Origin: CAVYXZ01 sp963772595
Lineage (GTDB): Bacteria; Chloroflexota; Anaerolineae; Aggregatilineales; Phototrophicaceae
Length of the DNA stretch: 64,000 nt
NCBI GenBank assembly: GCA_963772595.1
Contig: CAVYXZ010000007.1
Location: 1,116,001 to 1,180,000 of the forward strand
Direction of reading: 5' to 3'
Part shown: piece after piece, positions 26,216-35,915 of the stretch
Numbering within the stretch: position 1 is the stretch's first letter
How the letters are laid out: each line of letters starts with the position of its first letter
Notes under the pieces: model-generated
Databases searched by the model: none
Told to the model about the DNA's origin: nothing
The model's input: only the letters and a program-made list of their open reading frames with translations
Program-made: the position numbers and the translations under genes

Positions 26216-27894
26216 ATGCGCAGAACGTTTATGTGGTTCATAGCCTTGCTGTGGCTGGCAATCGGCAGTGTCTCGGCCCAGTCCGGCCCGGAGATCCTCG
26301 TGAACCGCGATAACGTCAACGTCCGCCTTTACCCCGCCATCGGCGCGGAAGTCTTGGGCTTTGTCCAGGCAGGCTGGCGTGCCCCGGCTACCGGACGCAG
26401 CGGCGACGGCCAGTGGATTCGCATCGATTTCAACGGCGAAGAAGGCTGGGTCGGCTTCCCGGTGATTAACCTCTTTGGCGACATGAACGCCCTGCCGGTG
26501 GCCGACCCGCGCTCGATTCCCTTTGGCGGCTTCGAAAGCCCGCGTTCCGGCTCCACCAGCGCCACCAGCCCGGTCACCGGCAAACTGGATACCAGCGGGC
26601 TGCGGGTGCGCGCCGGTCCAAGCCGGGCCTACCCGGTGCTGGCCAACGCGCCGCGCTATACCATCTTCCCGCTGCTGGGCCGCACCCGCAACAACAGTTG
26701 GCTTCAGGTCAATTTCGAAGGCACGCTCGGCTGGGTCACGACCCCCTGGGTGACGATTCAACGGCGGCAGCATGCTCGATTTGCCGATGGATGGCATCGT
26801 CGCAGATCAAGCGCCGCTTTCACGAGGACACCGCCGATAACTACATCGCCACACTGCGGCTGATGCTGGCGCGCCTGGACCTGGCGCAGCCTTCGCTGGA
26901 TACTATGCGCAGCATCTGGACCGGGATCGCCCTGGGCGAACTGGCGGCCTGCGGCAATTACCCGCCGCGCCCGACCCAGATCAACATCGCTAACCCGATC
27001 CTGGCGGCCAATTATCCCAATCTGGAACCGCTGCGGACCCTGTTCAACGACGCCATGCTGAACGTGCATCACGCCGTCGATCTATGGGTCGAGGTGTGCA
27101 GCCGACCACAGCCCGTGCGCGGCGTAGTCGGTCAGGCGACGGTCAGCGGCGCAATGGGCATCGTCAATCTGGCGGACGAGCAGTTCGCCGAACTGCGGCG
27201 GCGCATCAACGCCCTGCTGCCCCCGGAGATCGAACTCGGGCCGAACCAGTGTCTGTTCACCTTCCAGAACGCCAGCGAGGTCATCGACCTGCTGCCTCTG
27301 GCACAGATCGGACGCGGCACGCTGGATGCCTCCAAGCGAGCCTATGGATTCTGTTTCGACGCCACGACCGGCCAGCAGCTTCGCTTCGAGTCCCTGCAGG
27401 TATCGGGCAATGCCAGACTGCGTATCTCGGTCAGTCCCTTCGATAACCCGACGGCCTTCATCGCCAACGGCATCACGACCAGTACCGGTGGGAACCTGAG
27501 CGTCGGGCCAGTACTCATCAGCACGTCGGGCCGCTATCTACTGCTCATCAGCCACGATGACCCGACGCTGAGCGAGCCGCTGGTGAGCGATTTCGCCGTT
27601 CTCATCACCGATACCACCGGCGTTACTATCGTCGGGCCGGGCCTGATCCTCGATCCGACGACCGGTCAACCGGCAATCGCCAGCCCCAACCTGCCCAACA
27701 TCCTGACTCCGCTGGCAGTCACTGCGACGCCGAACGTCACGACGGCGGTCGTCTGTCCCTCGCTGACCTTCACCTGCGACATGTTCACAAGCTGTGCCGA
27801 GGCGGAGGCCTGCTATGCGCTGGGGCTGACGCGCCTGGATGCGGATGGCGACGGTGTGCCCTGCGACCTGCTCTGTCAGGCCGGAGGCGGCTAA
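26216..27894 (+). CDS. Secreted protein with two SH3b domains and a C-terminal Excalibur-like motif, frameshifted
   Basis: A secreted protein of about 555 residues. The signal peptide (MRRTFMWFIALLWLAIGSVSAQS) is followed by two SH3b domains (NRDNVNVRLYPAIGAEVLGF, WIRIDFNGEEGWVGF; then SGLRVRAGPSRAYPVL, WLQVNFEGTLGWVTT). A unique middle region of 300 residues follows. The end (FTCDMFTSCAEAEACYALG, LDADGDGVPCD) resembles the Excalibur calcium-binding motif with paired cysteines. Two nearby one-base shifts, about 26760 and 26815, break the frame after the second SH3b. It is one of several surface SH3b proteins in the window. A terminator follows at 27918. Confidence 0.78.
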
Positions 27895-27917
27895 GCCAGC
27901 TTACTTCGTAGAAATAC

Positions 27918-27952
27918 AAATCCCCTTTCCGCAGACGGAGAGGGGATTTTTT
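27918..27952. terminator. Bidirectional terminator between convergent genes
   Basis: A long stem, AAATCCCCTTTCCG pairing with CGGAGAGGGGATTTT, with a 4-base loop and T/A runs on both sides, serves the SH3b gene on the plus strand and the HEAT-membrane gene on the minus strand. Confidence 0.88.
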
Positions 27953-27977
27953 GTGCAGCATCCTCAAATGCTGAATT

Positions 27978-28000
27978 GTAGGGACAGGCGTGCCATGCCC
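27978..28000. repeat. Weak member of the GTAGGG hairpin family
   Basis: GTAGGG followed by an imperfect inverted repeat ending in GCCC. It resembles the elements at 34080, 48617 and 61904, which share a GTAGGG opening beside gene ends. Confidence 0.4.
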
Positions 28001-28021
28001 AGTTTGTCGTTTTGTGTGAGC

Positions 28022-28823
28022 TTACTCCGCTGCGGCGAGGTCCGTGTCCACGCTGTCCAGCACCGCCAGAAGGAGTTCCCAGCGTAGCAAGCGGCGCGGC
28101 CACCTGGTCTTCGGTCAACGTGGTGCCGCCCGCACAGGCCGTAACGTAAGGCGCTCTGGCCGTCACCAGTTCCAGCACCTGCCCGTTGAGGCGTGCAGCG
28201 ATGTCGGCCAGGGCCGGGTCCATCCCGCTCAGGTCAGCGGTATACGGTGTCGGGTTGTTCAGGATGAGATCGCAGTTGAGGTTGGCCGCATCTTGATAGG
28301 CCGCCTGTAAGCCGGTCGCGTCGGCGCGGAAATTGGCCGACATCGCCATGAGGTCCGCCTTCGCCGCAGCCGCATCCACCGGCGCGCTGGACATACTGCT
28401 GGATGCGCCCGTGTCCAGCGGCGGCCTGATCTGCGGCCAGATGACGAAATTGAACACCAGCAGCACGATCAACGAGGTCAGCAGCCCAAGTATAATGCGA
28501 GACAGCACCGGAAGCGGGATGCTGGTGCGCTTGCCCAGCTTGTTGCGAAGCTGCACATCCTCCAGCAGGTCGTACACGACTTCATTGTCATCCCCCGCCA
28601 GGCCCTGCTCCAGCGCGCGCATCATCCCCAGCGATTCACCCGCCGTCCGCCGCACCTTATAATTCGGATCGCGTTCGTAGAGCTTGCGCAGTTCGATAAT
28701 CGCGCTGGGATCCCCGGCCTCGCCCAGCCAGGCCGCCGCTTTGCGCCGCGTGCGGGCATCCGGCGACGACAACAGCTTGATATTGTTGTTCACTTTGGTC
28801 TCAAAAACGTCCAGTTCCGACAT
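28022..28823 (-). CDS. HEAT-like N-terminal domain, membrane helix and external domain protein, frameshifted
   Basis: A protein of about 266 residues. Residues 1-75 form HEAT-like repeats (ARTRRKAAAWLGEAGDPSAI, YKVRRTAGESLGMMRALEQG). One membrane helix at about 108-130 (IILGLLTSLIVLLVFNFVIW) is followed by an external helical domain with paired cysteines (NLNCDL, YVTACAG). A one-base shift near 28090 hides the true C-terminus, WELLLAVLDSVDTDLAAAE, which ends at TAA 28022-28024. Start ATG 28823 follows GGGAGAAGG; the longer frame upstream has no such site. Function unknown. Confidence 0.72.
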
Positions 28824-28994
28824 GCCTTCTCCCTGGGAACGACAGGCTCTCACCCTAATGATATGCCAGGAACGCGGCCATCACAACAGCACCCAGCTCT
28901 TTTACCCGGACAGTGGATCAGTTATACTGGCAGAATTGTTGTCCAGATGTGGAGAATCACAGTCAATGGCGTGTTGGAATCGTGAGGGCATGGC

Positions 28995-30701
28995 ATGACC
29001 ACCAGCCAGCCGCTCAGCCTCTTGTGGACGAATCCGAACGACCGCCATTCGCTGCGCAGTGCCCAGCAGCGCCATCCGGCTGACCTCAACCTGGAGCCGC
29101 TGACGCACAGCCTGAGCATCAGCAACCGCTACCTCAACAGCACCAAAGCCATCCTCCAGAATCCGCTGATGGATGCAGCCACACTCAATTACCGCCTGGA
29201 TGTGATCGACGATTTGCTGCGCTCGCCGGATCTGGTCGAGGCCCTGCAAACGACCCTGGGCATCATCGAAACGCTCGAAGGCTACATGATGCAGCCGCAG
29301 TGGGAACAGAGCGAGCTGCGCAAGGTCGCCTGGCGCTTGAGCGAACTGGAACACTATATCCTGTGCATCGACCATCTCAGCGCCAGCCTGGGAGCCGCCG
29401 AACTGCACGCCGAGGCCCTCTGCACGCTGCGCGATATTGTCGAGACGACCGCCCGCGCGCCCCTGTTTGCTGAATTGAAGGCCGAGCTGCCCGACCTGAT
29501 CGAGCAAATTCGCGGCATCCGCAGCATCACTATCGGCATCAACCTGGATAACGAACTGCGCCCGGCGGAGGCCATCCTGCTGTCGATTTACGGCGAGCGC
29601 TTTATCGATGACTGGCCGCCCTTTTTCCGGCGTCTGCTCGGCGGCGAATCGACCGGTACATTGGGGCCGCTGCACAAGGTCGAAACCCGGCCCAGGGTCG
29701 GCGCGGTCCGGCTGCGACCGCCAGAAAATCCTCTGCTTCAGCCGCTGTTCGCAGATCTGGCCGACGTGATGAACCAGACCTGCCAGCCGATAGCCCAGGC
29801 CCTGCGGCGCTACGTCAACATCAGCGGACGCCAGTTGATTGGCCTGCTGGACGAGATCGCCTTTTACCTGGGCGCGGTCCGGCTGATCCAGCATCTGCGC
29901 GCCTGTAGCCTGCCGGTCTGCCGCCCGGAGGTGCTGCCGCTGGAGACGCGCGGTTGCCAGATGAAGGCCAGCTACAACCTCAACCTGACCCTGCGTATGG
30001 CCCCGCTGCCCAAGCCCTGCGACCTGAGCCAGGAGATCGTCCTCAACGACGTGAACTTCGACGACGAGGGCCGCATCTTCATCCTGACCGGGCCGAACCG
30101 GGGCGGCAAGACGACTTACACCCAGGCGGTCGGGCTGGCGCAGGTGATGATGCAAGCCGGTCTCTATGTCCCGGCGCAACAGGCCGCCATGAGTCCGGTC
30201 GATGCCATCTTCACCCATTTCGCTGTCGAAGAACGCCCCGACCAGGAGGCCGGTCGCCTGGGCGAGGAGGCCATGCGCCTCAGCCGCATCTTTGACGAGG
30301 CCACGCGCTACAGTCTGCTGCTGTTCAACAAATCGCTCGCCAGCACCAGCGCCAGCGAGAGCTTCTACCTGGCGCGTGATGTCGTTCGCGTGGTGCGCCT
30401 GCTGGGGGCCAGGGCCATCTTCTCGACCCACCTGCACGAACTGGCCGCTGACACCGACTCGATCAACAGCGAAACCGAAGGCGACAGTAAGGTCATCAGC
30501 CTGGTTTCGATGGTCTCGATTGAGGACAGCCCGGATGGCGACCGCGTGCGCCGCACCTACCATATCGTCCCCAGCCCGCCGATGGGCCGCAGCTACGCCC
30601 GCGAAATCGCCCTGCGCTACGGCATCAGCTTCGAGCAATTGAAGGAGCAGCTCAGCGCGCGCAAGCAGATTTCCAACGGTTCAGAGGCGGAATCGGACTG
30701 A
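28995..30701 (+). CDS. MutS-like ATPase, domain V family, with altered Walker B
   Basis: A 568-residue protein of the MutS/MutS2 superfamily that has lever/clamp and ATPase domains but no mismatch-recognition domain I. The core region (LDVIDDLLRSPDLVEAL, PLFAELKAELPDL) resembles MutS domain III. Walker A is GPNRGGKTTYTQAVG. The Walker B segment reads LLLFNKSLASTSASE; relatives I recall have LFNES, so the catalytic Glu is Lys here (codon AAA at 30330, one base from GAA). AIFSTHLHELA is the switch histidine motif. Short MutS-like proteins of this kind have unknown roles, not proven mismatch repair. Confidence 0.82.
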   Translation: MTTSQPLSLLWTNPNDRHSLRSAQQRHPADLNLEPLTHSLSISNRYLNSTKAILQNPLMDAATLNYRLDVIDDLLRSPDLVEALQTTLGIIETLEGYMMQPQWEQSELRKVAWRLSELEHYILCIDHLSASLGAAELHAEALCTLRDIVETTARAPLFAELKAELPDLIEQIRGIRSITIGINLDNELRPAEAILLSIYGERFIDDWPPFFRRLLGGESTGTLGPLHKVETRPRVGAVRLRPPENPLLQPLFADLADVMNQTCQPIAQALRRYVNISGRQLIGLLDEIAFYLGAVRLIQHLRACSLPVCRPEVLPLETRGCQMKASYNLNLTLRMAPLPKPCDLSQEIVLNDVNFDDEGRIFILTGPNRGGKTTYTQAVGLAQVMMQAGLYVPAQQAAMSPVDAIFTHFAVEERPDQEAGRLGEEAMRLSRIFDEATRYSLLLFNKSLASTSASESFYLARDVVRVVRLLGARAIFSTHLHELAADTDSINSETEGDSKVISLVSMVSIEDSPDGDRVRRTYHIVPSPPMGRSYAREIALRYGISFEQLKEQLSARKQISNGSEAESD

Positions 30702-30896
30702 ATTATCCTCCATATCATGAAATTTTCGTGAAGTAATACATTTATTTATAAAACTTGCTGGCGCAAATCTCAACGCTTACTACAATAGTAGGCAGTAGCG
30801 TTGAATTGTGTTTCAGTGCCGGTAGACAAATGTCCATAACGGTGCGGCGCAAGGGCAACCCTGGGGAGAGGGTCTAGGCCTCTGTTAGCTAGCGAA

Positions 30897-31781
30897 ATGG
30901 TGAATCTCATGACAGTTGAAATGGACGACCGGGAACTCAGGGGCGCGCGCAAGGCGATCCTGCGCCGGATTCAGGAATACTTATACGATGCGCACAACTC
31001 TCTGGGGGCAGATTGCGAGACTGTCGGCATGGTGGACGTGCTGCATCACGAGGGCAGTCACCTGGGCAGCCTCAATTACCTCACCCCCCGTCGCGGGGTC
31101 GGCTGGGTCTCAGGGGCGATGGTGACACGTGGCCTGGAGCAAATGCAGGAGCAGATGCGCCGAGGCCGGGTGCGCATCATGAGCGATCTCTTTCCCCCCA
31201 TGTTCGGCAAAATTATGGACGACCTGGGCCTGCGTGTCGAATGGCAGGAGCCGCTGAGGGTCTACGTCCGCGATGGATTCAACGGGCAGCCGCCTCAGCC
31301 GGTCGAGATGCCGCCGCTGCCGCAGGGCCTGCAAATCAGCAGCGAGCAGCACCGCTCGGCGCTGTGGCATTACATTCAAAACAGCCCGCACTACAACGTC
31401 ACCGTTTCCAATGTCGAACCCCTCTTTGCCGATCAGGACAGTTATATCGACGTGACGCTTTCCGACTGCGGTTTCCCGGTCGGTGTGGCCCGCATCGGCG
31501 TGCAGAAGGACGTGGGGCACATCCTCGCCCACGCGCTGACTCAACACAACTATAACGATTCTCTGGCACGGATCTTGCAGACAGCCGCGCTCCAGGCAGC
31601 GCTCAATCAAGGCTGCGCGCTGGTCTTTACCCAGGGCGGCAGCGCGAACGAAAACCAGCTTCGCCAGGACCTGGGCTTTCTGGACTTTGGCAGCATGATA
31701 TGCTATGCTGCAAACTCGTCAGCAGCCAGCGAGGAAGACCATGACGACGAGTTGGGACAGCCTGTACTTGCCTTCCAATAG
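30897..31781 (+). CDS. GNAT-like protein, function unknown
   Basis: A protein of about 294 residues. The C-terminal part (DSLARILQTAALQAALNQGCALVFTQG, ENQLRQDLGFLDFGSMICY) looks like the last helix and strands of a GNAT acyltransferase fold, but the acetyl-CoA loop is not clear. The N-terminal region (ILRRIQEYLYDAHNSLGADCETVGMVDVLHHEGSH) is unlike any family I can name. The start could be ATG 30897 or 30909. The 195 bases before it hold no gene; a short AGAGG/CCTCT hairpin lies near the start. The end overlaps the next gene by about 40 bases, which may mean another indel. Confidence 0.6.
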   Translation: MVNLMTVEMDDRELRGARKAILRRIQEYLYDAHNSLGADCETVGMVDVLHHEGSHLGSLNYLTPRRGVGWVSGAMVTRGLEQMQEQMRRGRVRIMSDLFPPMFGKIMDDLGLRVEWQEPLRVYVRDGFNGQPPQPVEMPPLPQGLQISSEQHRSALWHYIQNSPHYNVTVSNVEPLFADQDSYIDVTLSDCGFPVGVARIGVQKDVGHILAHALTQHNYNDSLARILQTAALQAALNQGCALVFTQGGSANENQLRQDLGFLDFGSMICYAANSSAASEEDHDDELGQPVLAFQ

Positions 31782-32551
31782 CCAGGCTGAGGTAGTGGCG
31801 GTCCTGCAAGAAATTATGACGGCGCTTGGTTACACGCGCTATGATCCTTTCGGCGGCATTCCCGGCAAAGTTTACCAGCAGGTGCTGCGGCTCTTTGTCG
31901 CTCCGGCCCACGAAGGCTGGGTGCGCATCCTGGGCAGGCCGGACCCGCGTATGCTCGGCGCGCTCTCGCAATCGATGTGCCTCTACCTGCGGCTGGAAGG
32001 CGACACCGCCCTGATCGAAACCTATACCAGCGGCTATCCGCGTGATGCCCTGGAATCGCTCGCGCCTTACCGCCGTGACGAGATCGAAGCGCTGCGCCGG
32101 GCACTTTACGAGGACGTCGCTGAGGCTGCGCCGCAGGAAACCGTCCAGACTGGCCAATTCGCTGCCGGAAGACGTCCAGGCCATGGCCTCCAGGGTCAAT
32201 CAGAAGCAGGCTCAAAAGCTGATCGACCGCGCCAGCCGCAGCCTGCTGGATAAAGTCAGCCAGGGACGCGGCAGCGCCGATCTCAGCAGTCAGGCCAGGG
32301 CGCTCATCGATGACAAAGGACCGCTGTGGGACAGCGCAGGCGGGCAGCGCATTCAGGCAGTGATGGCCTGTTTGAATATCCCGACCAACTGGCGCGAACC
32401 GGATTTCGGCGCACTGCGCGATGCCTACCAACTGCATCTGCGCCAGCAGCGCAAACCGGGCGCGCGCCTGTATCCGGGCGACGAGGCGGTTATGGCGCAG
32501 GTCGCTAACGCCCTCGATTACGTCCCGGTCTATGGAGGCTGCGACGACTAA
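31741..32551 (+). CDS. Hypothetical protein, frameshifted
   Basis: A protein of about 270 residues that I do not recognise. The N-terminal half (SQAEVVAVLQEIMTALGYTRYDPFGGIPGKVYQQVLRLFVAP) is alpha/beta-like. The C-terminal half, in another frame after a break near 32150, is helical (VQAMASRVNQKQAQKLIDRASRSL, LIDDKGPLWDSAGGQRIQAVM). Start ATG 31741 has GAGGAAGA just upstream. The stop is 2 bases before the methyltransferase gene, so this belongs to the same transcription unit. It is possible that the two halves are separate genes; the continuous composition argues for one. Confidence 0.6.
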
Positions 32552-32553
32552 CC

Positions 32554-33108
32554 ATGAGCGAGCTGGACCGCCAGCGCTGGGATAACATCTACCGCCAGCG
32601 CAGCCAGGAACCTTTCCCGGAGCCGGACCCGCTGCTCTTCGAATTCACGCCGCCGCCGGAGGGCGAAGAACGCGCGCTGGACCTGGCCGCAGGCATGGGT
32701 CAGAACGGCCTGTGGTTGGCCTCGCAGGGCTATGTCGTGGACGTGATCGACATCAGCCGTATGGCCTTGATCCGGGGCCGCAATGAAATGGCGAGGCGGG
32801 ATCTGCGCAACATCAACTTCTTGCTGCAAGACCTGGACCACATGGATCTGGAAGACGACTACTACGCCCTGGTCTGCGTATTTCGCTACCTCAAGCGCGA
32901 TCTCTTCAGCCAGGTTCGCGCCTGCACGCAGTCCGGCGGGCGTGTGATCTACGAGACCTTCAACCGCAGCTATCTGAAGATCGTCCCCAACTTCAACGTA
33001 GATTTTCTGCTTGAACCGGGCGAACTCGCCAGCTATTTTGCCGATTGGAAGATACTCCACAGCAGCGACTCGGACCATATTTCACGGCTGGCGGCCATCA
33101 AACCGTGA
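32554..33108 (+). CDS. Class I SAM-dependent methyltransferase
   Basis: A 184-residue methyltransferase with a minimal Rossmann fold. Motif I is ALDLAAGMGQNGLWLASQG (about residue 41) and the acidic end of strand 2 is VDVIDISRMAL. Motif IV/V equivalents are YYALVCVFRYLKRDLF and GGRVIYETFNRSYL. The arrangement resembles TehB-like small methyltransferases. The substrate is unknown. It is packed between the unknown gene (2 bases) and the membrane protein gene (4-base GTGA overlap). Confidence 0.85.
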   Translation: MSELDRQRWDNIYRQRSQEPFPEPDPLLFEFTPPPEGEERALDLAAGMGQNGLWLASQGYVVDVIDISRMALIRGRNEMARRDLRNINFLLQDLDHMDLEDDYYALVCVFRYLKRDLFSQVRACTQSGGRVIYETFNRSYLKIVPNFNVDFLLEPGELASYFADWKILHSSDSDHISRLAAIKP

Positions 33109-34029
33109 CGCTGGCCGGTCGCTGGATGCTGCGCGGCTTCGTCGCCGCCCTCTTTCTACTGGTCTCCGAAATCGTCCTGTGGAACCGTCCGGGCGACCGC
33201 AGCCCCCTGGAATGGCTGCTGCTGGTGCTGGCTTACCTGGCCCTGGCAGCGCTGATCGTGGACCTGGCTCTGCGCTACCGTGTGCATGATCTCTTCAGCC
33301 TGCTGGCCCTGGCGGGCGTCTACAGCCTGACCAACAGCCTGCTGGTCAATCCGCAGACGGCCCTGGTCGATGTGCCGCGCACCTGGGTCACGCGGGTGCT
33401 GGGTGCGCACAGTCTGCTGGGCCTGGGCGTCCTGCTGCTGTTGATTCGACCGCAGCGCCTGCTGCCGGTGGCCGGGCTGGTGGGCCTGCTGTGGGGCCTG
33501 TGGCTGCGCTGGCTGCCTTCGGTCTCGAACATCGTCACGCGAGCCGGTGCCACTGCCGCTGATGCTGCTGACGGCTGCGATTTTGCTGGCGATCATCCTG
33601 ACGCTGTGGTGGCTGGCCGCGCATGAATCCGTCCAGTGGAGCGACGCGCGCCTGCGTCCGCCGGAATGGGCTGCGGTCGGGCTGGTGCTGCTGCTGCTGG
33701 CCGCCGTCAACGCGCCGTCTATCGACACGATCTCGCTGGCCGTGCTGCCGGTGCTGATGGGCTACTGCCTGCTGCTGCTGTGGTTCCAGCACCGCGAAAG
33801 CGGAGCCATGCTCTTCGACGGGCCGCTGCGCTTCGACCGCCGCAGTTTGCCCGCTGCCGGGCTTTTTCTGGCTGCCGGGGTGCTGGGTTACAGCCTGGAT
33901 CTCGGCGCAGGCCTGAGCACGGTGCTGGCCGCCGCATTTAGCGCTTATGGACTCGTCTGGCTGCCGACGGTCTCGCTGGTGTTGGGCGTGCGCGCCTACC
34001 GGACGATGGGCCGCCAGCGGCGTCTATGA
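33105..34029 (+). CDS. Multi-pass membrane protein, frameshifted
   Basis: A membrane protein of about 308 residues with eight or nine hydrophobic helices, very rich in Leu. I recognise no family. GTG 33105 overlaps the methyltransferase stop (GTGA) and begins VTLAGRWMLRGFVAALF; ATG 33126 is the alternative. A one-base shift near 33540 separates the halves, the true reading being SNIVTREPVPLPLMLLTAAILLA. It ends the compact run that starts at 30897. About 200 bases follow before the next gene, holding only a GTAGGGG hairpin. Confidence 0.7.
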
Positions 34030-34079
34030 GATTACGAATTGTAAGAAGATTTATCGTTTTACGAAATGACCTGCTGTCC

Positions 34080-34108
34080 GTAGGGGAAGGCCTGAGACCC
34101 GCCTCTAC
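34080..34108. repeat. GTAGGGG intergenic hairpin
   Basis: GTAGGGG at 34080-34086 pairs with CCTCTAC at 34102-34108 (one G-T pair) across a 15-base loop. It is in the gap after the membrane protein gene and shares its outer arms with the element at 61904-61933. Confidence 0.55.
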
Positions 34109-34231
34109 ACCCGGAGAACCTTACTGACTGTTCCTCACTTGTTTTGACCGCTTACATTGACTGGACGATCCGATACCTTGGCAGTTGCCGAGGATAGGCA
34201 ACGAAGGGTATGCTAGGGGTATTGGGAAAGG

Positions 34232-35915
34232 ATGAAAAGAATGCTCAGGCGAACAGGGATAGTAACGATTTTGCTGCTGGCAGTGTTCTCTATCGGGACA
34301 GTCACAGCGCAGGGCGCACCCGAACAGATCGACGTCGCCCTGCACTTTCTGAGCCAAGGCATCGGGCGCACCGTGACGCTCGATGATCTGCAAAACTGGC
34401 GCTGGTCGCAGGACCTCTACCCGGATGTCAGCCTGGGCTGTCCTCAAGCCCGATACGGCCTATGCGCAGGTGGTCACACAGGGTTACAAGTTCCTGCTCA
34501 CCTACAACGGCGTGGTCTATGATTACCGCATCTCGGCGGATGAAAGCATCGCTTTTCTATGCAGCCGCGCCAGCGAAGCCCAACTGGCCGAAGCGACGCC
34601 CACCCCAACCGGTTCTGATACCCTGGATCAAGCCGTCGGCTGTTCTAGCCCGGAACCCGGTGTCGTCTATCTGCCGCAGCGCCTGACGGCCAACATTCAG
34701 GCCCAGGTCGTCAGCGGCCCACCCATTATTCAACGCGGCGAACCGAGCGACAGCGGCGCGGTGATCGGCGAAATCCCCGGCGACTCGATCTTGGAGATCG
34801 TGGCCGGACCGGTCTGTGCCGACGCCGAGGTCTGGTGGCAGGTCAATTACCAGGACCAGGTCGGCTGGACCGTCGAGGGCCGGGACGATACCTACTGGCT
34901 GTCGATGCGGCCTGCGGCAGCGCTGCCGCCGACCATGGCGGTGCTGAGCCTGGATAACCTGGGCGCTATGTCCGAAGTCAGCCACAGTGAGGCCAACATT
35001 GTCGGCAAGCTGGCGATCTCGCCTGATGGCTCTAAGCTGGCCGTGCTGGGCGGCAACGGCACCAACGGCGTCTGGCTCTATGACCTCAACGGGCTGGACA
35101 ACCTGCCGGGCCTGCTGCGCGGCACCACACAGCTTACCAGCATTGATTACAGCCCCAAAGGCGATACGGTCGTCCTGGGGGATAAGAGCGGCGGCATCCG
35201 CGTCTGGTCCACCGACCCGCAGACGACGCTGCTGGAACGCTGGTTCGACATGGCGAACGAGAAGCTGACAACAGCGGTCGCGTTCTCACCGGATGGCACT
35301 CAGGTCGCCTCGGCAGGCGACAGGGCCGTGACCAACTTCGACGGCGATGCCAACCACGCGATTCTGATCTGGGATGTAAACGCGGTCTCGCAGGTGCAGG
35401 CGCTGATGGACAGTCAATCGACGGTCAATGCCCTGGCCTTCAGCCCGGATGGGACCATGCTGGCCTCCGCCAGTGGTGACGACCAATCGACCGATTACGG
35501 CGTGCGGCTGTGGAACCTCGCCGATGGCAGCGTCATCGACATGATGCAGGAGCATCTGGCCCCGGTGAAGGCGGTCGCTTTCAGCCCGGATGGCAGCCTG
35601 CTGGCCTCGCTGGATACCACCGGCGTGGTCATCCTGTGGGAGATGAACCAGTTGGACACCTACAGCACGCTGGTCAGCCCCGGTCTGGTCGGGGAAAGCC
35701 TGGCCTTCAGCCCGGACGGCAGCCTGCTGGCGGTCGGCGGCGGCAATAGCAACGACGCCAGCATCCGCCTGTGGGATGTGGACGCAGGCGAAGAGGTCGG
35801 CATCCTCAGCGGCCACACGGATACGGTCGGGGCGCTGACCTTCAACGCCGACGGCACGCTGCTGATTTCGGCCAGCGCGGATAAATCGCTGCGCTTCTGG
35901 GGAATCGCGGGTTAA
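34232..35915 (+). CDS. Secreted SH3b and WD40-repeat protein, frameshifted near the N-terminus
   Basis: A secreted protein of about 560 residues. The signal peptide (MKRMLRRTGIVTILLLAVFSIGTVTAQG) leads into a short domain (HFLSQGIGRTVTLDDLQNW...YLFLSR-like region), then an SH3b-like domain (SGAVIGEIPGDSILEIV, WWQVNYQDQVGWTVEG), then six or seven WD40 repeats with recurrent AFSPDG and a following WD-like strand (IRVWST, ILIWDV, VRLWNL, VILWEM, IRLWDV, LRFWGI). A one-base shift near 34447 breaks the frame between GCPQ and PDTAYAQ. The propeller probably binds a protein or sugar ligand outside the cell. It is convergent with the P450 gene; the two stop codons overlap in GTTAAC. Confidence 0.85.

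Noticed and set aside
28902..30638. 578-codon open frame on the minus strand opposite the MutS-like gene
   Set aside because: Composition is typical of an antisense shadow (Gln/Arg/Asp/Ala-rich, no motifs), while the plus strand has Walker A and other conserved segments.
30700..30900. Possible riboswitch leader before the GNAT-like gene
   Set aside because: The region has GC-rich segments and a short AGAGG/CCTCT hairpin, but I could not match c-di-GMP, THF, ZTP, glycine, fluoride or other aptamer cores.
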